From positions 2,293 to 10,077 of the forward strand of contig PMBY01000083.1 of the NCBI GenBank assembly GCA_003153875.1: a DNA stretch of 7,785 bases, given 5' to 3'. This document shows positions 5,679-7,785 of the stretch, piece after piece. Position 1 is the first letter of the stretch; the number at the start of each line of letters is the position of its first letter. The translations under genes were made by a program, and so were the position numbers. This DNA comes from Myxococcales bacterium (GTDB taxonomy: Bacteria; Myxococcota; Polyangia; Fen-1088). The notes beneath the pieces are model-generated. The model saw only the letters and a program-made list of their open reading frames with translations. It was not told the origin of the DNA and did not search any database.

Positions 5679-7535
5679 ATGAAACATCGTTTGCTTGCGG
5701 TCGCGTGTCTGTTGTCCTCTTCCGCGCTGGGTGCTTGCACCAGCAACAAAGGCGGAACCTGCGCATCGGGGTACCTCAGCGACGCTTCAGGGATCTGTGT
5801 CCCCATGGCCGGGGTGGTTTGGACCAAAGCCAACGTGTCACCGACAATGCCATGGGAGTCCGTGGCGTCGTCAGCGGACGGCACCAAGCTCGTCGCCGTG
5901 GCCGGCGGTTACACCACCGGCTACATCTACACCTCGACCAACTCCGGAGCGACCTGGACCCAGCGGGGCACCTCGCAGGTCTGGCAGTCCGTGGCGTCGT
6001 CAGCGGACGGCACCAAGCTCGTCGCCGCGGCCGACTATGTCTACACTTCGACCGACTCCGGGATGACCTGGACCCAGCGGGGCACCTCGCAGGCCTGGGT
6101 GTCCGTGGCGTCGTCAGCGGACGGCACCAAGCTCGTCGCCGCGGCCCACGGCAGCTACATCTACACCTCGACGGACTCCGGGGCGACCTGGATCCAGCGG
6201 GGCACCTCGCAGACTTGGGCGTCAGTGGCGTCGTCAGCGGACGGCACCAAGCTCGTCGCCGGGGCCTCCCTCCCAGGCCCAGGCTACATCTATACGTCGA
6301 CGGACTCCGGGGCGACCTGGACCCAGCGGGGCACCTCGCAGACTTGGGCGTCAGTGGCGTCGTCAGCGGACGGCATGAAGCTGGTCGCCGGAGTCTACGA
6401 GGGCTACATCTACACCTCGTCGGACTCCGGGGCGACTTGGACCCAGACCGGCACCTCACAGAACTGGCCGTCCGTGGCGTCGTCAGCGGACGGCACGAGG
6501 CTCGTCGCCGGGGCCACCACGGGCTACATTTACACGTCGACCGACTCCGGGACGACCTGGACCCAGCGGGGTACCTCGCAGTACTGGATTTCGTTGGCAT
6601 CGTCTGCGGATGGCACCAAGCTCGTCGCCGCGTTCATCGACGGCTACATCTACACGTCGACCGACTCCGGGACGACCTGGACCCAGCAGAGCATCTCGCA
6701 GACTTGGTCCCCATTCTGGCAGTCGGCGGCTTCGTCTGCGGACGGCACCAAGCTCGTCGCCGTGATCGACGGCGGCTACGTCCACACGTCGGTGGACTCC
6801 GGGGCGACCTGGACCCAGCGAGGTACTTCGGATCTCTGGCAATCAGTGGCGTCGTCATCCGACGGCACGAATCTCATCGCCGCGTCCTACCCAGGTTGCA
6901 TCTTCACGGCGACTGACTCAGGGGCGGACTGGACGCAGAGGACCTCTGACACGCAGAACTGGCGGTCAGTGGCGTTGTCAGCGGATGGCGCGAAGCTCGT
7001 CGCCGTGGTCTACGGCGGCTACATCTACACGTTGACCGACCCCTTGGCGACCTGGACGCAGACAGGCGACTCGCAGAACTGGCAGTCAGTGGCGTCCTCT
7101 GCGGACGGCACCAAGCTCGTCGCCGTGGTCTACGGCGGCTACATCTACACGTCGACGGACTCCGGGGCGACCTGGACCCAGCGGGGCACCTCGCAGGACT
7201 GGAATTCCGTGGCGTCCTCTGCGGACGGCACCAAGCTCGTTGCCCTGGTCGGCGGCGGTTTCATCTACACGTCGACGGACTCCGGAGCGACCTGGACCCA
7301 GACAGGCACCTCGCAAAACTGGCACTCCGTGGCGTCGTCATGGGACGGCAGCAAGCTCGTCGCTGCAGCCTTCAACGGCTATATCTACATGTCGACGGAC
7401 TCCGGAGCGACCTGGACCCAGCAGGGCGCGTCGCTGGGCTCGAAGACCTGGCAGTCAGTGGCCTCGTCGGCAGACGGCACCAAGCTCGTGGCCGTGGCCG
7501 ACTACATCTACACCTCCTCCGGCCCTGTGCCATGA
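5679..7535 (+). CDS. Lipoprotein with 14 Asp-box (BNR) beta-propeller repeats
   Basis: A 618-residue protein from ATG 5679. In-frame TTG 5643, ATG 5667 and ATG 5673 are alternatives, but 5679 gives the cleanest signal peptide (MKHRLLAVACLLSSSALGAC) with Cys20 as lipid anchor (LGAC lipobox). A short Cys-bearing segment follows (C28 and C40 in GGTCASGYLSDASGICVP). From residue ~61, 14 units of 38-44 residues run to the C-terminus, with consensus SVASSADGTKLVA-x-GYIYTSTDSGATWTQRGTSQ-x-W. STDSGATW is the Asp-box signature S-x-D-x-G-x-x-W of sialidase/sortilin/YCF48-type propellers. N-terminal VVWTKANVSPTMPW looks like the second half of a unit and the last unit lacks that half, as expected for 'velcro' ring closure. 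No sialidase catalytic residues were recognised. Probable role: exposed binding or scaffold protein; the ligand is unknown. Confidence 0.88.
   Translation: MKHRLLAVACLLSSSALGACTSNKGGTCASGYLSDASGICVPMAGVVWTKANVSPTMPWESVASSADGTKLVAVAGGYTTGYIYTSTNSGATWTQRGTSQVWQSVASSADGTKLVAAADYVYTSTDSGMTWTQRGTSQAWVSVASSADGTKLVAAAHGSYIYTSTDSGATWIQRGTSQTWASVASSADGTKLVAGASLPGPGYIYTSTDSGATWTQRGTSQTWASVASSADGMKLVAGVYEGYIYTSSDSGATWTQTGTSQNWPSVASSADGTRLVAGATTGYIYTSTDSGTTWTQRGTSQYWISLASSADGTKLVAAFIDGYIYTSTDSGTTWTQQSISQTWSPFWQSAASSADGTKLVAVIDGGYVHTSVDSGATWTQRGTSDLWQSVASSSDGTNLIAASYPGCIFTATDSGADWTQRTSDTQNWRSVALSADGAKLVAVVYGGYIYTLTDPLATWTQTGDSQNWQSVASSADGTKLVAVVYGGYIYTSTDSGATWTQRGTSQDWNSVASSADGTKLVALVGGGFIYTSTDSGATWTQTGTSQNWHSVASSWDGSKLVAAAFNGYIYMSTDSGATWTQQGASLGSKTWQSVASSADGTKLVAVADYIYTSSGPVP
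5859..7535 (+). repeat. Tandem array of 14 units, period 114-132 bp (mostly 120)
   Basis: Units start at 5859, 5988, 6102, 6222, 6351, 6471, 6591, 6723, 6843, 6966, 7086, 7206, 7326 and 7455, always at the Ser codon of S-V/A/L-A-S/L-S. Period changes are whole codons and fall mainly in the loop after KLVA or before the closing Trp. The segment coding for VASSADGTKLVA is nearly identical at the nucleotide level, including silent positions, in most units. The last unit is a half unit ending at the stop. Confidence 0.92.
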
Positions 7536-7642
7536 CCTCGGGGCAGCCTCACGGCCACAACCAAAGGGATCAGTCCGGCCACGACCACGGCCACGACTAC
7601 GACCACGGCCACGGCCACGGCCACGGCCACGGCCTCTTGTAG
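7532..7642 (+). CDS. Possible 36-residue His/Gly-rich peptide (uncertain)
   Basis: ATG 7532 overlaps the TGA of the propeller gene (ATGA), an arrangement typical of coupled genes, and the frame runs to TAG 7640-7642. The product has 10 His in 36 residues, in HGH, HDHGHD and HGHGHGHGHG patterns, which could bind Ni, Co or Zn if it is made. No separate ribosome site is visible. The composition follows directly from a GGCCAC hexamer repeat read in this frame, so chance is a real explanation. The Thr/Ala reading of the same bases in the propeller frame is the main competitor. Confidence 0.2.
   Translation: MTSGQPHGHNQRDQSGHDHGHDYDHGHGHGHGHGLL
7577..7634 (+). repeat. GGCCAC hexamer microsatellite
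   Basis: Nine hexamer units plus GGCC: four perfect GGCCAC copies at 7607-7630 preceded by variants (GGCCAC, GACCAC, GGCCAC, GACTAC, GACCAC). Read in the three + frames it gives Ala-Thr, His-Gly or Pro-Arg alternations. Being a multiple of three, copy-number change would keep the frame. Confidence 0.85.
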
Positions 7643-7672
7643 CGATCGCAGCGCTGTCGAACAGCTCGTTCG

Positions 7673-7783
7673 TCAGCAACTGCTGGCGATCAGCCCGAAC
7701 CTGATCTCTGTGTCCTCCCCTCTCCCCTCTGTGTTCTCAGCCACCGTCCCCTCCAGCAGCCACACCGGCTCACTACTCCCAAG
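7673..7783 (-). CDS. Possible C-terminal fragment of a convergent gene (uncertain)
   Basis: On the minus strand a frame enters from the right edge and stays open for 36 codons to a TGA at 7675-7673, ending EPVWLLEGTVAENTEGRGEDTEIRFGLIASSC. The mix of charged and hydrophobic residues is protein-like. However, this frame shares its third codon positions with the + strand continuation of the propeller frame, so its GC-rich third positions cannot tell which strand is coding. No family was recognised. Confidence 0.2.
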   Translation of the reverse strand, partial: LGSSEPVWLLEGTVAENTEGRGEDTEIRFGLIASSC

Positions 7784-7785
7784 GA

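Larger units (their letters stand above)
7536..7785 (+). other. Stop-free continuation of the propeller reading frame
   Basis: Behind TGA 7533-7535 the same frame has no stop for 83 codons, to the window edge. It reads as a Thr/Ala linker (LTATTKGISPATTTATTTTT, then AT repeats) followed by SCSDRSAVEQLVRQQLLAISPNLISVSS and a Ser/Pro-rich stretch. Third positions are GC-rich. There is no ATG in this frame. It could be a C-terminal extension cut off by a nonsense change, an extension reached by readthrough, part of a following gene with a missed start, or chance. The propeller itself appears complete at the TGA, which favours a real stop. Confidence 0.25.

Noticed and set aside
5776..6600. Minus-strand ORF of 274 codons and + strand ORF 5705-6916 over the propeller
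   Set aside because: Both are frames opened by the tandem repeat and GC bias; their products are monotonous Arg/Ser/Pro or His/Leu/Arg repeats without motif.
5859..7535. Regular ~120-bp tandem array as a CRISPR or non-coding satellite
   Set aside because: The repeat is fully coding, unit lengths change by whole codons, and the product shows Asp-box motifs; repeats are too long and contiguous for CRISPR.
5814..7535. Propeller as a sialidase because of the Asp-boxes
   Set aside because: Asp-boxes occur in many non-enzymatic propellers; no arginine triad or FRIP-like motif was seen.
7455..7679. Minus-strand ORF with an RGRGRG tract
   Set aside because: It comes from reading the GGCCAC repeat in reverse; no start signal or second feature supports it.

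Overview
The window looks like a chromosomal stretch of a GC-rich, Gram-negative bacterium of the Myxococcota/deltaproteobacterial type. The reasons are high GC at third codon positions, a TPR-PEGA protein of the kind common in myxobacteria, and lipoproteins whose lipobox is followed by long Asp-Leu-Ala/Pro ('PDLA') linkers. The assignment is inferred from style, not from a marker gene. All convincing genes are on the + strand.

Left part (1-5541): one tightly packed run of genes, probably an operon. It starts with the C-terminal end of a membrane-associated GT2 (GtrB/DPM1-like) polyprenyl-phosphate glycosyltransferase. This overlaps by 4 nt (GTGA) a secreted or membrane TPR + 2xPEGA protein. 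Three paralogous lipoproteins follow, separated by 3, 25 and 13 nt. Each has a signal peptide, an LAGC/LTGC-type lipobox, a nearly invariant mature N-terminus (CYSMNFS-E/D-YKGD), a PDLA linker, and one or two copies of a ~225-residue module. The module resembles a ConA-like jelly roll: it has an FTDSFDQ start, a DEWQHIDLQL core, a VNYDNVVF end and four conserved cysteines. There are two module subtypes, A and B. The first lipoprotein is A+B, the second A only, the third B only, so the locus reads A-B / A' / B'.

Right part (5542-7785): a ~100-nt intergenic gap with a candidate sigma70-type promoter leads to a fourth lipoprotein. It consists of 14 Asp-box (BNR) repeats of 38-44 residues, best read as two seven-bladed beta-propellers. 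Behind its TGA stop, the same reading frame stays open to the window edge as a Thr/Ala-rich tract encoded by a GGCCAC hexamer repeat. A 36-codon His/Gly-rich ORF overlaps the stop as ATGA in another frame. Neither is established as a gene.

Working picture (inference): an envelope locus that makes a glycosyl donor or glycan, an envelope scaffold with TPR/PEGA domains, and a set of surface lipoproteins with lectin-like and propeller domains on flexible linkers. No catalytic function can be read from the lipoprotein modules. No rRNA, tRNA, CRISPR array, insertion sequence or phage gene was found.
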